From Victivallis sp. Marseille-Q1083 (lineage in GTDB: Bacteria; Verrucomicrobiota; Lentisphaeria; Victivallales; Victivallaceae), in NCBI RefSeq assembly GCF_903645315.1, contig NZ_CAHJXL010000001.1, forward strand, positions 2,697,501 to 2,761,500: a stretch of 64,000 nucleotides of DNA, given 5' to 3'. The stretch's first letter is position 1. Every line of letters begins with the position of its first letter. Below the pieces are notes generated by a model that saw nothing but the letters and a program-made list of their open reading frames with translations, made no database searches and had not been told where the DNA came from. The translations under genes and the position numbers were made by a program. This document shows, in pieces, positions 10,066 to 19,336 of the stretch.

Positions 10066-11640
10066 TTATTTGGTCGCATCCGTTTTGCCCGGCGCCGCCG
10101 CCGGCTGAGAAACCGCGGTGTTCGGCGCCAGGATCTGCGATTCTCCGGCGTTGGCCTCTTCCTTGGCCGCCGCCAGCGTCATGAACTTGCTCTGGTCATC
10201 GACGCCGACGAAATTGGTGTTGGTAACAGAATCGAGGTTGGCTTGCGCTTTCAGCACATTGACCAGCGCGCTGACCAGCTGGGTTTCGGCTTCCACCAGA
10301 TTGAGCTGGGCCTCATTCAGACGGGTCAGCTCGGTGTTGCCGGCCCGGTATTCCTCTTCGACCAGGTCCCGCTGCTTGACGACCAGCCCGAGGGTCATTT
10401 CATACAGTTTCGCCTGTTTGACGTTCTGGACATAGTTGGCATAGGCGCCGCGAACTTCATTGACGACGTTCAACCAGTTCTCGGTGACGGTGAATTCGGC
10501 CGCCGCCACCTGGGCCTGCGCTTCGCGCATCGTATTGTAGCGCTGCAGGCCGTTGAATACGGTCCATTCGACCGAACCGCCGTAATCGAACCTGCCGGTT
10601 TCCCCGTAGGTGTGGTTATAACTTTCCGAACTGAAGGTGCCGGCGCTCTGCGGGCCGGGGTATTTGGTCAGCGCGGTATCGTATCCGAAACTCGCATGGA
10701 CCGAAGCGACCGGCGAGAACGAACTGTAGCTGCGGTACATATTGTACTTGGCGATTTCCAGCTGTTCCCGGTAGGCGGCCAGGTCCGGACGGTTGTGCAG
10801 CGCGGTGTCCAGGTATACTTCCACGCTGGTCAGCGTGTCCTGGATGGTCGTATCGATGGCCGGGAACTTGATGTTGGCCGGCAGCGTTCCTTCCGGATAG
10901 CCCATCAGGACGGCCAGCGCGTACAAGGCGATTTCATATTGGTAATCGGCGGAGATCTGATTGCTGGTCGCGTCGTTGACTTTGATCTGGAAGTTCAGCA
11001 CATCGCTCAACGGCACGGCGCCGGCCTGGTACTTCAACTGGGTTTCCTTGAGGTTCTTCTGCTGGAATTCCATATCGGCGACGGCGATGCGTTTGTTTTC
11101 GACCGCCAGCAGGATTTCGTCGTAGGCGTAGGCGACCGCCAGGATCAATTTACGCCGGACGTCGTCGCGCAACTGGCTCTGGTAATCGAAGCTGTGTTCC
11201 GCCGCCAGGATTTCCATATCGCGGGCCAGACCGTCGAAAACCACCCAGCTGGCGGTGACGCCGGTGCTGGTGTTCGTCGTATTGGAGTTGGTGCCGTTGC
11301 TGTTGACCAGATTGTTGCGGTTGGTCTGGGTCTGGCCGATGCTGAACGACGAGGTGATCGTCGGCGAATAGGCGCCCCAGGCCTGATAGTAACGCATCCT
11401 GGCCGCGTTGACGGCGTGGTAGGCGGAAATATAACTCGGATTATTGATGACTGCAATTTTGATGGCGTCATCCAGCGTCAGGACATCGAGTTTCCGCAAT
11501 GCTTCGTCACCTTCCTGGTTGACGCGCTTGGAAAAGGTCAGCCCTTCGGTGGCGGCCGGCGGCGGCTGGTAAGTGTAGCAACCGCTGAGAACCGTTCCCA
11601 GCGTCAAGGCTGAGGCGACTGGCAAAAAATTCAATCTCAT
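10066..11640 (-). CDS. TolC-family outer-membrane efflux lipoprotein
   Basis: The 524-residue outer-membrane channel subunit belongs to the TolC/OEP family. The signal peptide ends in a lipobox (VLSGC at about 17-21), so the protein is probably lipid-anchored like OprM or CusC. Two similar helical halves are visible, each with the long amphipathic helices typical of OEP repeats; phrases such as AGAVPLSDVLNFQIKV and YRAGNTELTRLNEAQLNLVE are characteristic of the alpha-barrel turn regions. The ATG at 11640 was preferred to the one 21 bases upstream because it starts a clean signal peptide. No adaptor or pump gene adjoins it, so its partners are encoded elsewhere. Confidence 0.88.
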   Translation of the reverse strand: MRLNFLPVASALTLGTVLSGCYTYQPPPAATEGLTFSKRVNQEGDEALRKLDVLTLDDAIKIAVINNPSYISAYHAVNAARMRYYQAWGAYSPTITSSFSIGQTQTNRNNLVNSNGTNSNTTNTSTGVTASWVVFDGLARDMEILAAEHSFDYQSQLRDDVRRKLILAVAYAYDEILLAVENKRIAVADMEFQQKNLKETQLKYQAGAVPLSDVLNFQIKVNDATSNQISADYQYEIALYALAVLMGYPEGTLPANIKFPAIDTTIQDTLTSVEVYLDTALHNRPDLAAYREQLEIAKYNMYRSYSSFSPVASVHASFGYDTALTKYPGPQSAGTFSSESYNHTYGETGRFDYGGSVEWTVFNGLQRYNTMREAQAQVAAAEFTVTENWLNVVNEVRGAYANYVQNVKQAKLYEMTLGLVVKQRDLVEEEYRAGNTELTRLNEAQLNLVEAETQLVSALVNVLKAQANLDSVTNTNFVGVDDQSKFMTLAAAKEEANAGESQILAPNTAVSQPAAAPGKTDATK

Positions 11641-11874
11641 GTTTGGCTCCGTACTGTTCAAACGAATCGAAAAAGTATTATTTATTAAAGTACTGGCCGA
11701 ATCGAAAAATTCAATCGGCGCAACTCAAATAACGGGGGAAATATTTTATTTTTCCATAAAATTAGAATGTCCGAATTAAATGGCCGATCCGCCTTCTGAC
11801 AAACAACAAACGTCAATGAATCGCAAAATATTGTTGCGGCCGGAGGTTTTTTGCTGTTCATCGGCGGAATCGCC

Positions 11875-11903
11875 TTGCTTTTGAGTTGAAATTGTGATAT
11901 CCT
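11875..11903 (+). promoter_or_regulatory. Promoter of the PhoH-family gene
   Basis: TTGCTT (11875-11880) and TATCCT (11898-11903) are spaced by 17 bases. The 311-base gap 11641-11951 is AT-rich between the divergent TolC-family and PhoH genes; apart from this promoter and a GGAGGTG ribosome site at about 11938, I see no gene or strong repeat in it. Confidence 0.5.
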
Positions 11904-11951
11904 TTGTTGTCAGAACGACGGATCAATGGTAAAACCCGGAGGTGAAAAATC

Positions 11952-13313
11952 ATGATCAAGATTTTCGTACTGGATACCAATGTATTGTTGCACAGTGCCG
12001 GCAGCATTGAATCTTTTCAGGACAACGATGTGGTCATCCCGATGGCGGTGCTGGAGGAATTGGACAAATTCAAGAAGAGCCAGGATGAACTCGGCCGCAA
12101 CGCCCGTCAGGTAATCCGGCGGCTCGACGCGCTGCGGGAGTTCGGCAGCCTGGCCGAAGGGGTGTCGCTGGCGAACCTTCATTCCCAGGCGACCGGCAAG
12201 CTTTCGATCGCGGCGGCCGGCGACGCGCTGCAGGACCCGCGGCTGATGCAGTTTTTTATCGGCGAAAACCGTTTTTCGCCGGATAACCGGATCCTGGCGG
12301 TGGCGCTGGACATGTCCCGCTCCGGCCGGGAAGTGATCTTCATCAGCAAGGACATCAATTTGCGCCTGAAAGCCGATGCGCTCGGTTTGAAGGTGATGGA
12401 TTATGAGCGCGAGAAGGTGCGGTACGACGATTTGTACTGCGGGTTCAAGGAGTTCGACGTTTCGCCGATGCTGATCGAACAGTTGAATAAAAACAGCGAT
12501 GTGCCCAGCGAAGAATTCAAATTGCTGCCGAACGAGTTTGCCGTCCTCAAACCGAACGACGGCAGCCAGCGCGGCATCGCTCTGGCGCGCAATACGGCCG
12601 CCGGCCGGCTGCAACTGGTGCCGGCCAAACCGGATTGGCGGGTCTGGAGCATCGGCGCGCGCAACAAGGAGCAGCGGATGGCCTTCGAGTTGCTGCTGGA
12701 GCCGGAGATCGTTCTGGTCTCGCTGGTCGGTACGGCCGGTACCGGCAAGACGCTGCTGGCGTTGGCGGCGGCGCTGGAAAGCACGCTGCATGAAAACCGC
12801 TATGAGAAAATTCTGGTTTCCCGGCCGATCATCCCGTTGGGCAACGACATCGGTTACCTGCCGGGCGACAAGGCGGAAAAATTGAACAACTGGATGCAGC
12901 CGATTTTCGACAATCTGGATCTGCTGATGTCCAGCGGTTCGCCGCGGCGCAATGCCCGCAGTGCTTCGAGCGGCGGGAGCCGGGTGGAAAATTTGTTGAA
13001 CACCAATCGATTGGAATTGGAGGCGTTGACCTATATCCGCGGCCGGAGCATTCCGCGGCAGTTCGTCATCGTCGACGAAGCGCAGAACCTGACGCCGCAT
13101 GAGGGCAAGACGATCATCAGCCGGGCCGGCGAAGGGACCAAAATCGTTCTGACCGGCGACCCCGAGCAGATCGACAACCCCTACCTGGACGCTTCCAGCA
13201 ATGGATTGAGTTATCTGGTCGAACGATTCAAAGGCAATCCGCTCTACGGCCACGTCACGCTGAAGCGCAGCGAACGCAGTCCGCTGGCGGCGCTGGCGGC
13301 GAAATTGCTTTAA
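11952..13313 (+). CDS. PhoH-family ATPase with N-terminal PIN domain
   Basis: The 453-residue protein fuses a PIN ribonuclease-like domain (residues 1 to about 140, with LDTNVLLH at 7-14 carrying an acidic metal ligand) to a PhoH ATPase domain. Walker A GTAGTGKT is at about 260-267 and Walker B VIVDEAQN at about 372-379; the TGDPEQIDNPYLD segment is also a PhoH hallmark. PIN-PhoH proteins such as mycobacterial PhoH2 are RNA helicase/ribonucleases, so an RNA-processing role is likely. GGAGGTG lies 7 bases before the ATG. The gene is monocistronic, with a terminator directly after it. Confidence 0.92.
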   Translation: MIKIFVLDTNVLLHSAGSIESFQDNDVVIPMAVLEELDKFKKSQDELGRNARQVIRRLDALREFGSLAEGVSLANLHSQATGKLSIAAAGDALQDPRLMQFFIGENRFSPDNRILAVALDMSRSGREVIFISKDINLRLKADALGLKVMDYEREKVRYDDLYCGFKEFDVSPMLIEQLNKNSDVPSEEFKLLPNEFAVLKPNDGSQRGIALARNTAAGRLQLVPAKPDWRVWSIGARNKEQRMAFELLLEPEIVLVSLVGTAGTGKTLLALAAALESTLHENRYEKILVSRPIIPLGNDIGYLPGDKAEKLNNWMQPIFDNLDLLMSSGSPRRNARSASSGGSRVENLLNTNRLELEALTYIRGRSIPRQFVIVDEAQNLTPHEGKTIISRAGEGTKIVLTGDPEQIDNPYLDASSNGLSYLVERFKGNPLYGHVTLKRSERSPLAALAAKLL

Positions 13314-13333
13314 CGCCGGCCGGTCCCGGCGGC

Positions 13334-13369
13334 GGCGCTCCGGTTTCGGACCGGAGTGCCGATTTTTTT
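13334..13369 (+). terminator. Rho-independent terminator after the PhoH gene
   Basis: An 11-base stem (GGCGCTCCGGT 13334-13344 with ACCGGAGTGCC 13350-13360, one G-T pair) has a 5-base loop and is followed by GATTTTTTT. Confidence 0.85.
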
Positions 13370-13465
13370 CTGGCAGCGGTTTTGGAAACGCCGGCCTGGT
13401 CCGCCTGCCGGCGGCGGATTCTTCCCTCGGCTTCGGAACCGACTGAAAATACCCTCGCCGGCAAT

Positions 13466-13494
13466 TTGCAAAACCGCCGCTCCGGCTGTATTTT
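13466..13494 (+). promoter_or_regulatory. Candidate purQ promoter
   Basis: TTGCAA (13466-13471) and TATTTT (13489-13494) are spaced by 17 bases, about 95 bases before the purQ start. Confidence 0.45.
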
Positions 13495-13590
13495 ATAGGG
13501 AGTGGGAGCGTTGGAAATCATTTCCGGCGGAACAGGTGTTGCAAGAGTGCGCCGGGCGCGTCAAATCTCAGAATGGGATCGGTTGGTTTT

Positions 13591-14409
13591 ATGGATAAAA
13601 AAGAGGTCAGAGTTCTGGTCATCACCGGATTCGGTTTGAATTGTGAAAAAGAGACGGCGGCCGCTTTCGAGCATTGCGGCGCGACGGCGGAAAAAGTGCA
13701 TTTGAACGACCTGATTTCCGGTCGGCGCCGTCTGGACGAATTCCAGATTCTGGCATTCATCGGCGGCTTCGCTTTCGGCGACCATCTGGGCGCCGGCACG
13801 GTGTTCGCCAACCGGGTGAAATTCAAACTGCGCGATCAGTTGGAGACGTTCGTCGCCGACCGAAAACTGATCATCGGTATTTGCAACGGGTTCCAGATGT
13901 TGTCCCGGCTGGGGGTGGTGCCGGCGCTACGCGGAGAGTATTTCGTCCAGCAGGCGGCGCTGGCGCACAACGACAGCGGCTTGTTCCGCGATGACTGGTG
14001 TTACTTGAAGGCCAACGCCAAATCGCCGTGTGTTTTCACCCGCAATATGGACCTGGTCCGGCTGCCGATACGGCACGGCGAGGGGAAATTCGTCGCCGAG
14101 GCGGCGACGCTGGAAGAGATCGAAGCGAAAAATCTGGTGGCGTTGCGCTACGCCAATTGCGACGGCAGCATCGCCGGGGAATTTCCGGCCAATCCGAACG
14201 GTTCGCTGAATGCGATCGCCGGCATCTGCGACGAGAGCGGCCGGATTTTCGGGCTGATGCCGCATCCGGAAGCGTTTTTGTCGCCTTACAATTCGCCGAG
14301 TTGGACGCGTGACAAGCTCTTCGGACGAATGCCGGCGGAAGGCGACGGAGTGGCGTTCTTCCGCAATGCGGTAGAATATATCGCGGAAAAATGTCCGGTG
14401 ATAAAATAA
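13591..14409 (+). CDS. purQ: Phosphoribosylformylglycinamidine synthase, glutaminase subunit
   Basis: The product has 272 residues. The class-I glutamine amidotransferase fold supplies ammonia for FGAM synthesis in purine biosynthesis. The nucleophile Cys lies in GICNGFQML (about residue 97), and the His-Glu pair in MPHPEAF near the C terminus. This is the larger PurQ type that ends with the SPSWTR...GVAFFRNAVEYI extension, as in other PurQ of about 270 residues. Another in-frame ATG lies 18 bases upstream (13573); neither start has a strong ribosome site. PurL and PurS are not adjacent, and a terminator ends the transcript directly. Confidence 0.92.
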   Translation: MDKKEVRVLVITGFGLNCEKETAAAFEHCGATAEKVHLNDLISGRRRLDEFQILAFIGGFAFGDHLGAGTVFANRVKFKLRDQLETFVADRKLIIGICNGFQMLSRLGVVPALRGEYFVQQAALAHNDSGLFRDDWCYLKANAKSPCVFTRNMDLVRLPIRHGEGKFVAEAATLEEIEAKNLVALRYANCDGSIAGEFPANPNGSLNAIAGICDESGRIFGLMPHPEAFLSPYNSPSWTRDKLFGRMPAEGDGVAFFRNAVEYIAEKCPVIK

Positions 14410-14420
14410 TGAATCTCTGA

Positions 14421-14450
14421 CCGCCGCAAAAATGCGGCGGTTTTGCTTTC
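14421..14450 (+). terminator. Rho-independent terminator after purQ
   Basis: CCGCCGC (14421-14427) and GCGGCGG (14434-14440) form a 7-base stem with a 6-base loop, followed by TTTTGCTTTC. Confidence 0.85.
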
Positions 14451-14470
14451 TGGAAATTTGGAGAGACGGC

Positions 14471-17400
14471 ATGAACCTCAGACAGTACATTGCGGCGGAG
14501 CGCCGGGTATTTCATTGCGGCGACCTGTTGCGCATTGTTCTGGAGCTGGACGCTCCGCAGGCCGGCCGGGCTTTTCTTCGGACGACGCTCGGCATGGTCG
14601 ACATCCGCTATCGGGAGCTGATCGATCAGGTCGAGCACGGCAAAGCGATCATCGGGCGGGACTGGCAGGATCTGCCGATGCGGCGCAGCGGCGAACGGAG
14701 TTTCGAATTGCTGGTGCCGCTGCTGGCGGTCGGCAGTTACGAGGGCAAAGCCTTTTTCCAGCCGGAAAATTCGGAGCGCATTTATTGGCCGGCCGGCGAG
14801 AACCTCCGTTTCAAGGTCGAACCGGAAGTGACGGTTTGCGCCAATACGCTGTATACCGCTTTCATCCGGCAATTCGGGCCGAATCTGGCCGACTGCCAGG
14901 TGACGGAAGAGGAAAAGCAGGCGATGGCGTTGCTGGACCGCCGGCAGTATACCGTCATTCCGGCGGCCGGCACTTTCCGCAACCTGATCGGCCGGCTGGA
15001 CATGATTATCGGCGAACTCGGTTCGCGGATTGTGCAGTTGCTGCCGATCCATCCGGTGCCGACGACTTTTGCCCGGATGGGGCGTTTCGGCAGTCCGTTC
15101 GCCGCGCTGGATTATTTTTCGGTCAATCCGACCTTTGCCGATTTCGACCGCAAGCGGACGCCGATGGAACAGTTTGAAGAGCTGGTGGATGCGGTGCATC
15201 TGCGCGGCGGGCTGCTGTTTCTGGATATCCCGGTCAACCATACCGGCTGGGCGTCGCGGCTGCAGCTGGAACACCCGGACTGGTTCGTGCGGCGCGACGA
15301 CGGAACGCTGGAGAGCCCGGGCGCCTGGGGCGTGGTCTGGGAGGATTTGTGTAAACTGGATTACCGCAGGCGCGAAGTCTGGCGATTCATGGCCGAAGTG
15401 TTTCTATTCTGGTGCCGCCGCGGCGTCAACGGCTTCCGCTGCGATGCCGGTTATATGCTGCCGGCCGAAAGCTGGGATTATATCGTCGCCAAAGTGCGCC
15501 GGGAATTTCCGGCGACGGTGTTCCTGCTCGAAGGGCTGGGCGGGCCGCGCGACAAACAGGAGCAACTGCTCGGCCGGAGCGATTTGAATTGGGCTTATTC
15601 GGAGTTGTTCCAGAATTATTCCCGGGAGCAGATCGAATATTATCAGCCCTATATCGCCCGCTGTTCCGCCGAATACGGCTTGCTGGTCAATTATGCCGAG
15701 ACCCACGACAACAACCGGTTGGCCGTTTCCGGCCCGGTCTATGCGTCGATGCGCTGCGCGTTGTGCGCGCTGCTGTCGGAGGGGGGCGGTTTCGGCATTA
15801 CCAATGGCGTCGAGTGGTTCGCCACCGAAAAGGTCGATGTGCACGGCGACGCGTCGCTGAATTGGGGGAATCCGGCTAATCAGGTCAAAGGCCTGCGCCG
15901 ACTGCAGACGCTGCTGGCGGAGCACGCCGCTTTTGCCGCCGGCAATCCGGCTCGTTTGGTCACCCGGAGCCGAACGGCGGCGCTGGCGGCATTGCGCGGC
16001 GACGGCGATGATAAAGTGTTGATTTTAATCAATCTGGATTGTGAAAAGAGTACGCCGGTCGCCTGGCCGGTCCGGGAATTCGAAGCGCCGGAGGAAACGG
16101 CGCTCGATTTGCTGAGCGGCGGGCCGGTGCACTGGCAGCGCCGGCAGGAGGAGGCGGAATTGTCGCTGATGCCGGGACAGGCGCTTTGCCTGACCCGTTC
16201 GCCGGAACGGTTGCGCCGGCTGGAACTGGCGCTGACGCAGCGGCGCGGCGAGCCGGCGCGGGTGCGGCGCCAGCGTTTGAAGGCGGCGGCGCTGCGCCTG
16301 CACTGCCATTTTCATGGATATGACGATTTTACCGATCCGGCGCTGCCGGAGCAACTGGCGGAAGAGTTTTTCCGGGACCACCGGGCGCTGCTGCGCCGGT
16401 TGAGCGGCCTGGAGCTGCCGCCGGTGACCGAATACCGGGTGGGGCGCGATGAGAGACGCAATGTGATGGTGCCGCCCGGCGACCTGGTGAAATTCACGTC
16501 CGCCATTCCGTTCCAGGCGGAGATTTACCGGGGCGAGACGTTGTTGACCGGCGGCGCCTGCCTGCCGACGGCGTCCGGCGAACAGGTGCTCTATCTGGCT
16601 TTGCCGGAATTGCTTTCCGACGTTCCGGCCCAGTGCGAAGTCCGCTTGGCCACTTTCGTCAACAAAGGGGTCGAACATCATGCCGGGCCGTTGCTGCTGC
16701 TGCCGCCGCCGGAACGGGTCAGCATCCGGATGCGGTATACCGAACGGGAAATCGGCCGGGAACCTTTTTACGCGCTGGCTTCGAATCAGGTCGGCGGCAT
16801 GAGCCAGGCGCCGGCCGAGTGGGGGGCGCTTTACAGCAAATATGACGCGTTGCTGGCCGGCAACTGCAACCCGGATTATCCGGCCGACCGGCATGTGATG
16901 TTCACCCGCTGCCGGGCCTGGCTGGTGCTGAACGATTACTCGCAGGAGCTGGACCGCAATTGCCTGAATAGTTTCACTGCCGGCAGCGACAACAAAGCTC
17001 GCTGGGATTTCAGCGTGCCGGTCGGGCAGGGGCAGACGGTCAGATTGCGCATTGTGCTGCAGATGGCGCTTGACGGCGACGCGATGGAATTGGCGTTTAT
17101 CCGGCTGACCGGCGGCATGCCGGACGATGAACAACTGGCGGATGAAATTCCGGTGAAACTGATTTTACGGCCGCAGTTGGAGGACCGCATCAATCACCAG
17201 GTGACCAAGGCGTTTGCCGGGGCGGAGAGCCGTTATCCGGCTTCCGTGTCGGTGCGGCCGGATGGTTTCGAATTTTCACCGGACCCGGCGCGAAAACTGC
17301 GGTTGATTCTGACCGGCAACGGATCGTTCCGGCCGGAGGCGGAGTGGCAGTATATGGTCAACCTGCCGCTGGAGGAATATTACGGGCTGGAGCACCATAC

Positions 17401-18769
17401 CGACTTGTTCAGCCCGGGCTATTTCTCCGTCAAGCTGTCCGGCGGCGAACCGTGCTCCCTGCGCGCCGAGATCGGCACGCAGGCCTTTCCGGCGGAATAC
17501 CGCTGGCCGGAACACAAAATCCTGCCGAGTACCCTGTCGCCGGAGGCGACGGCGCAGCAGGCGTTGCGGCGTTTCGTCGTCAAACGCGATCAGTTTGCGA
17601 CGGTGATCGCCGGTTATCCGTGGTTCCTGGACTGGGGCAGGGATACGCTGATCTGTCTGCGCGGTTTGATCGCTGCCGGATTTCAAAAGGAATCGGCGGC
17701 GATCATCAAGCAGTTCGCCAAATTCGAAAAAGGCGGCACCATCCCGAATATGATCCGGGGCAACGACGACTCCAACCGCAACACCAGCGACGCGCCGTTA
17801 TGGCTTTTTACGGCCCTGGAGGATTATTTGAATGCCTGGGACCCGGACGGCGCCATCCTCGGAGAAGATTGCGGCGCCGGCCGGTCGTTGCTGGAAATTC
17901 TGGTGTCGATCGTCGATAATTATCGGCGCGGCACCGCCAACGGCATCAAAATGGACCCGGAGAGCGCCCTGATTTTCAGTCCGGCCCATTTTACCTGGAT
18001 GGATACCAACCATCCGGCCGGTTCGCCGCGCCAGGGCTATCCGATCGAAATTCAGGCGCTGTGGCATGCCGCTCTGCGCTTGATCGGCCGCTACCGGCCG
18101 GAATACCGGCCGCTGATGGTTCAGGTGCGGGAGAATTTCCAGTCGCTGTTTTTCCGGGCGGATCTCGGCCGCTTTGCCGACTGCCGGCATGCCGACGCTT
18201 TTCTGCCGGCGGCGCACGCGGTGGCGGACGATGCGGTGCGTCCCAACCAGCTCTTCGCCTTGACGTTGGGCCTGGTGAAAGACCGTGACAGCCGGTTGGC
18301 GATTCTGCGCAGCGCCGAAGAGCTGCTGCTGCCGGGCGGCATCCGCAGCCTGTCCGACCGGCCGGTGAGTTATCCGCTGCCGGTTTACCGTTACGGCACG
18401 CTGCTCAATGACCCGGTGCATCCCTACTGCGGTTATTACCGCGGTTCGGAAGATACTTCGCGCAAGGTCGCCTACCACAACGGAACCGGCTGGACGTGGC
18501 CGTTCCCGTCATATGCCGAAGGGCTGCTGCTGGTCGGCGGGGAGCCGGTCCGGGAGCGGGCGCGGGCGCTGCTGCTTTCGAGCAAGCTGCTGTTCGAAAG
18601 CGGTACGCCGGGTCAGGTGCCGGAAGTGCTCGACGGCGATTGGCCGCACCGGCGGGGCGGTTGTACGGCGCAGGCCTGGGGGGTGACGGAATTTTTCCGG
18701 GTTTTGAAATTGCTCGACGGGGTTACGTTTTCGGCTGAAAAGGTGGCCGCCGCCGTGAAAAGCGACTGA
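14471..18769 (+). CDS. Bifunctional glycogen debranching enzyme (GH13-like plus GH133)
   Basis: This 1432-residue protein has the architecture of eukaryotic-type debranching enzymes. The N-terminal part holds an alpha-amylase-like barrel with the catalytic triad visible: Asp in GFRCDAGYM (about 324), Glu in LLEGLGG (about 353) and Asp in AETHDNN (about 411), consistent with 4-alpha-glucanotransferase activity. The C-terminal part is an amylo-alpha-1,6-glucosidase (GH133) domain with YPWFLDWGRDTLICLRG at about 1047 and NDDSNRNTSDAPLWLF. It is followed by the other glycogen genes on the same strand. I chose ATG 14471 (GGAGAGA before it) because a start at 14432 would sit inside the purQ terminator. 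Confidence 0.92.
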   Translation: MNLRQYIAAERRVFHCGDLLRIVLELDAPQAGRAFLRTTLGMVDIRYRELIDQVEHGKAIIGRDWQDLPMRRSGERSFELLVPLLAVGSYEGKAFFQPENSERIYWPAGENLRFKVEPEVTVCANTLYTAFIRQFGPNLADCQVTEEEKQAMALLDRRQYTVIPAAGTFRNLIGRLDMIIGELGSRIVQLLPIHPVPTTFARMGRFGSPFAALDYFSVNPTFADFDRKRTPMEQFEELVDAVHLRGGLLFLDIPVNHTGWASRLQLEHPDWFVRRDDGTLESPGAWGVVWEDLCKLDYRRREVWRFMAEVFLFWCRRGVNGFRCDAGYMLPAESWDYIVAKVRREFPATVFLLEGLGGPRDKQEQLLGRSDLNWAYSELFQNYSREQIEYYQPYIARCSAEYGLLVNYAETHDNNRLAVSGPVYASMRCALCALLSEGGGFGITNGVEWFATEKVDVHGDASLNWGNPANQVKGLRRLQTLLAEHAAFAAGNPARLVTRSRTAALAALRGDGDDKVLILINLDCEKSTPVAWPVREFEAPEETALDLLSGGPVHWQRRQEEAELSLMPGQALCLTRSPERLRRLELALTQRRGEPARVRRQRLKAAALRLHCHFHGYDDFTDPALPEQLAEEFFRDHRALLRRLSGLELPPVTEYRVGRDERRNVMVPPGDLVKFTSAIPFQAEIYRGETLLTGGACLPTASGEQVLYLALPELLSDVPAQCEVRLATFVNKGVEHHAGPLLLLPPPERVSIRMRYTEREIGREPFYALASNQVGGMSQAPAEWGALYSKYDALLAGNCNPDYPADRHVMFTRCRAWLVLNDYSQELDRNCLNSFTAGSDNKARWDFSVPVGQGQTVRLRIVLQMALDGDAMELAFIRLTGGMPDDEQLADEIPVKLILRPQLEDRINHQVTKAFAGAESRYPASVSVRPDGFEFSPDPARKLRLILTGNGSFRPEAEWQYMVNLPLEEYYGLEHHTDLFSPGYFSVKLSGGEPCSLRAEIGTQAFPAEYRWPEHKILPSTLSPEATAQQALRRFVVKRDQFATVIAGYPWFLDWGRDTLICLRGLIAAGFQKESAAIIKQFAKFEKGGTIPNMIRGNDDSNRNTSDAPLWLFTALEDYLNAWDPDGAILGEDCGAGRSLLEILVSIVDNYRRGTANGIKMDPESALIFSPAHFTWMDTNHPAGSPRQGYPIEIQALWHAALRLIGRYRPEYRPLMVQVRENFQSLFFRADLGRFADCRHADAFLPAAHAVADDAVRPNQLFALTLGLVKDRDSRLAILRSAEELLLPGGIRSLSDRPVSYPLPVYRYGTLLNDPVHPYCGYYRGSEDTSRKVAYHNGTGWTWPFPSYAEGLLLVGGEPVRERARALLLSSKLLFESGTPGQVPEVLDGDWPHRRGGCTAQAWGVTEFFRVLKLLDGVTFSAEKVAAAVKSD

Positions 18770-18813
18770 AAAGTAATTAAAAAAACGGTATTTTAACAGA
18801 AACAGGAAATAAT

Positions 18814-18850
18814 TTGCTGGATTTTCTTCCGTTTCCCTATACTGTATAAT
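18814..18850 (+). promoter_or_regulatory. Promoter of the small CBM48 gene
   Basis: TTGCTG (18814-18819) is 18 bases from TATACT (18838-18843); a perfect TATAAT follows at 18845-18850 and could be the -10 with TTTTCT as -35. Either way this is a strong internal promoter between the debranching enzyme and the small glycogen-binding protein. Confidence 0.55.
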
Positions 18851-18919
18851 AAGAAGATGGTAATGGGAGAAAATTGTTGTTTTTTTAATGTTAACCCAAA
18901 AGTAACGAGGAGCGGTCAA

Positions 18920-19231
18920 ATGGTTAAAATGACTAAGAAAAATACTTGTGCGGACGGGGCGGAGCCGAAAAAGCGTCGGGTGAATTTTGTCATCGATGCC
19001 GGCCCGGGAAAAGTGGTCAGTGTGGCCGGATCGTTCAATGACTGGGATCCGGAAGCGAAAATACTGGCGGACAGGAACAATGACGGCGTCTATCGCGGCG
19101 CCTTGATGTTGAAGCCGGGCCAGTATGAATACAAATTCGTCATTGACGGGGTCTGGTGCGTCGATGCCCAGAATCCGAATTTCTCGCCGAATGATCTGGG
19201 TACTTTGAACAGTCTCCTGATCGTCGAATAA
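18920..19231 (+). CDS. Stand-alone glycogen-binding (CBM48/AMPK1-type) protein
   Basis: This 103-residue protein consists of almost nothing but a CBM48-like early-set domain: VNFVIDAGPGKVVSVAGSFN, DWDP, then LKPGQYEYKFVIDGVW and a C-terminal NSLLIVE strand, matching the glycogen-binding module of AMPK beta subunits and isoamylases. It has no catalytic part. Its own promoter and a terminator on each side make it a separate unit inside the glycogen cluster. GAGGAG precedes ATG 18920; the first 20 residues are basic and probably disordered. It could scaffold glycogen enzymes or mark granules; that is inference. Confidence 0.85.
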   Translation: MVKMTKKNTCADGAEPKKRRVNFVIDAGPGKVVSVAGSFNDWDPEAKILADRNNDGVYRGALMLKPGQYEYKFVIDGVWCVDAQNPNFSPNDLGTLNSLLIVE

Positions 19232-19238
19232 CAATGAA

Positions 19239-19271
19239 GGACGCCGCGGCACCAGTGCGGCGTTCTTTCTT
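19239..19271 (+). terminator. Rho-independent terminator after the CBM48 gene
   Basis: ACGCCGC (19241-19247) and GCGGCGT (19257-19263) form the core of the stem, extended by a G-T and a G-C pair, followed by CTTTCTTCT. Confidence 0.8.
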
Positions 19272-19336
19272 CTCCGCCGGGGAATTTTTCTGCCGCGGCG
19301 GACAACTGGAATCAGTTTTGGAGGGTGGTATCGTAG

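Noticed and set aside
13356-13598. 80-codon plus-strand frame before purQ
   Set aside because: It starts inside the PhoH terminator and overlaps the purQ promoter and start; the translation has no recognisable features.
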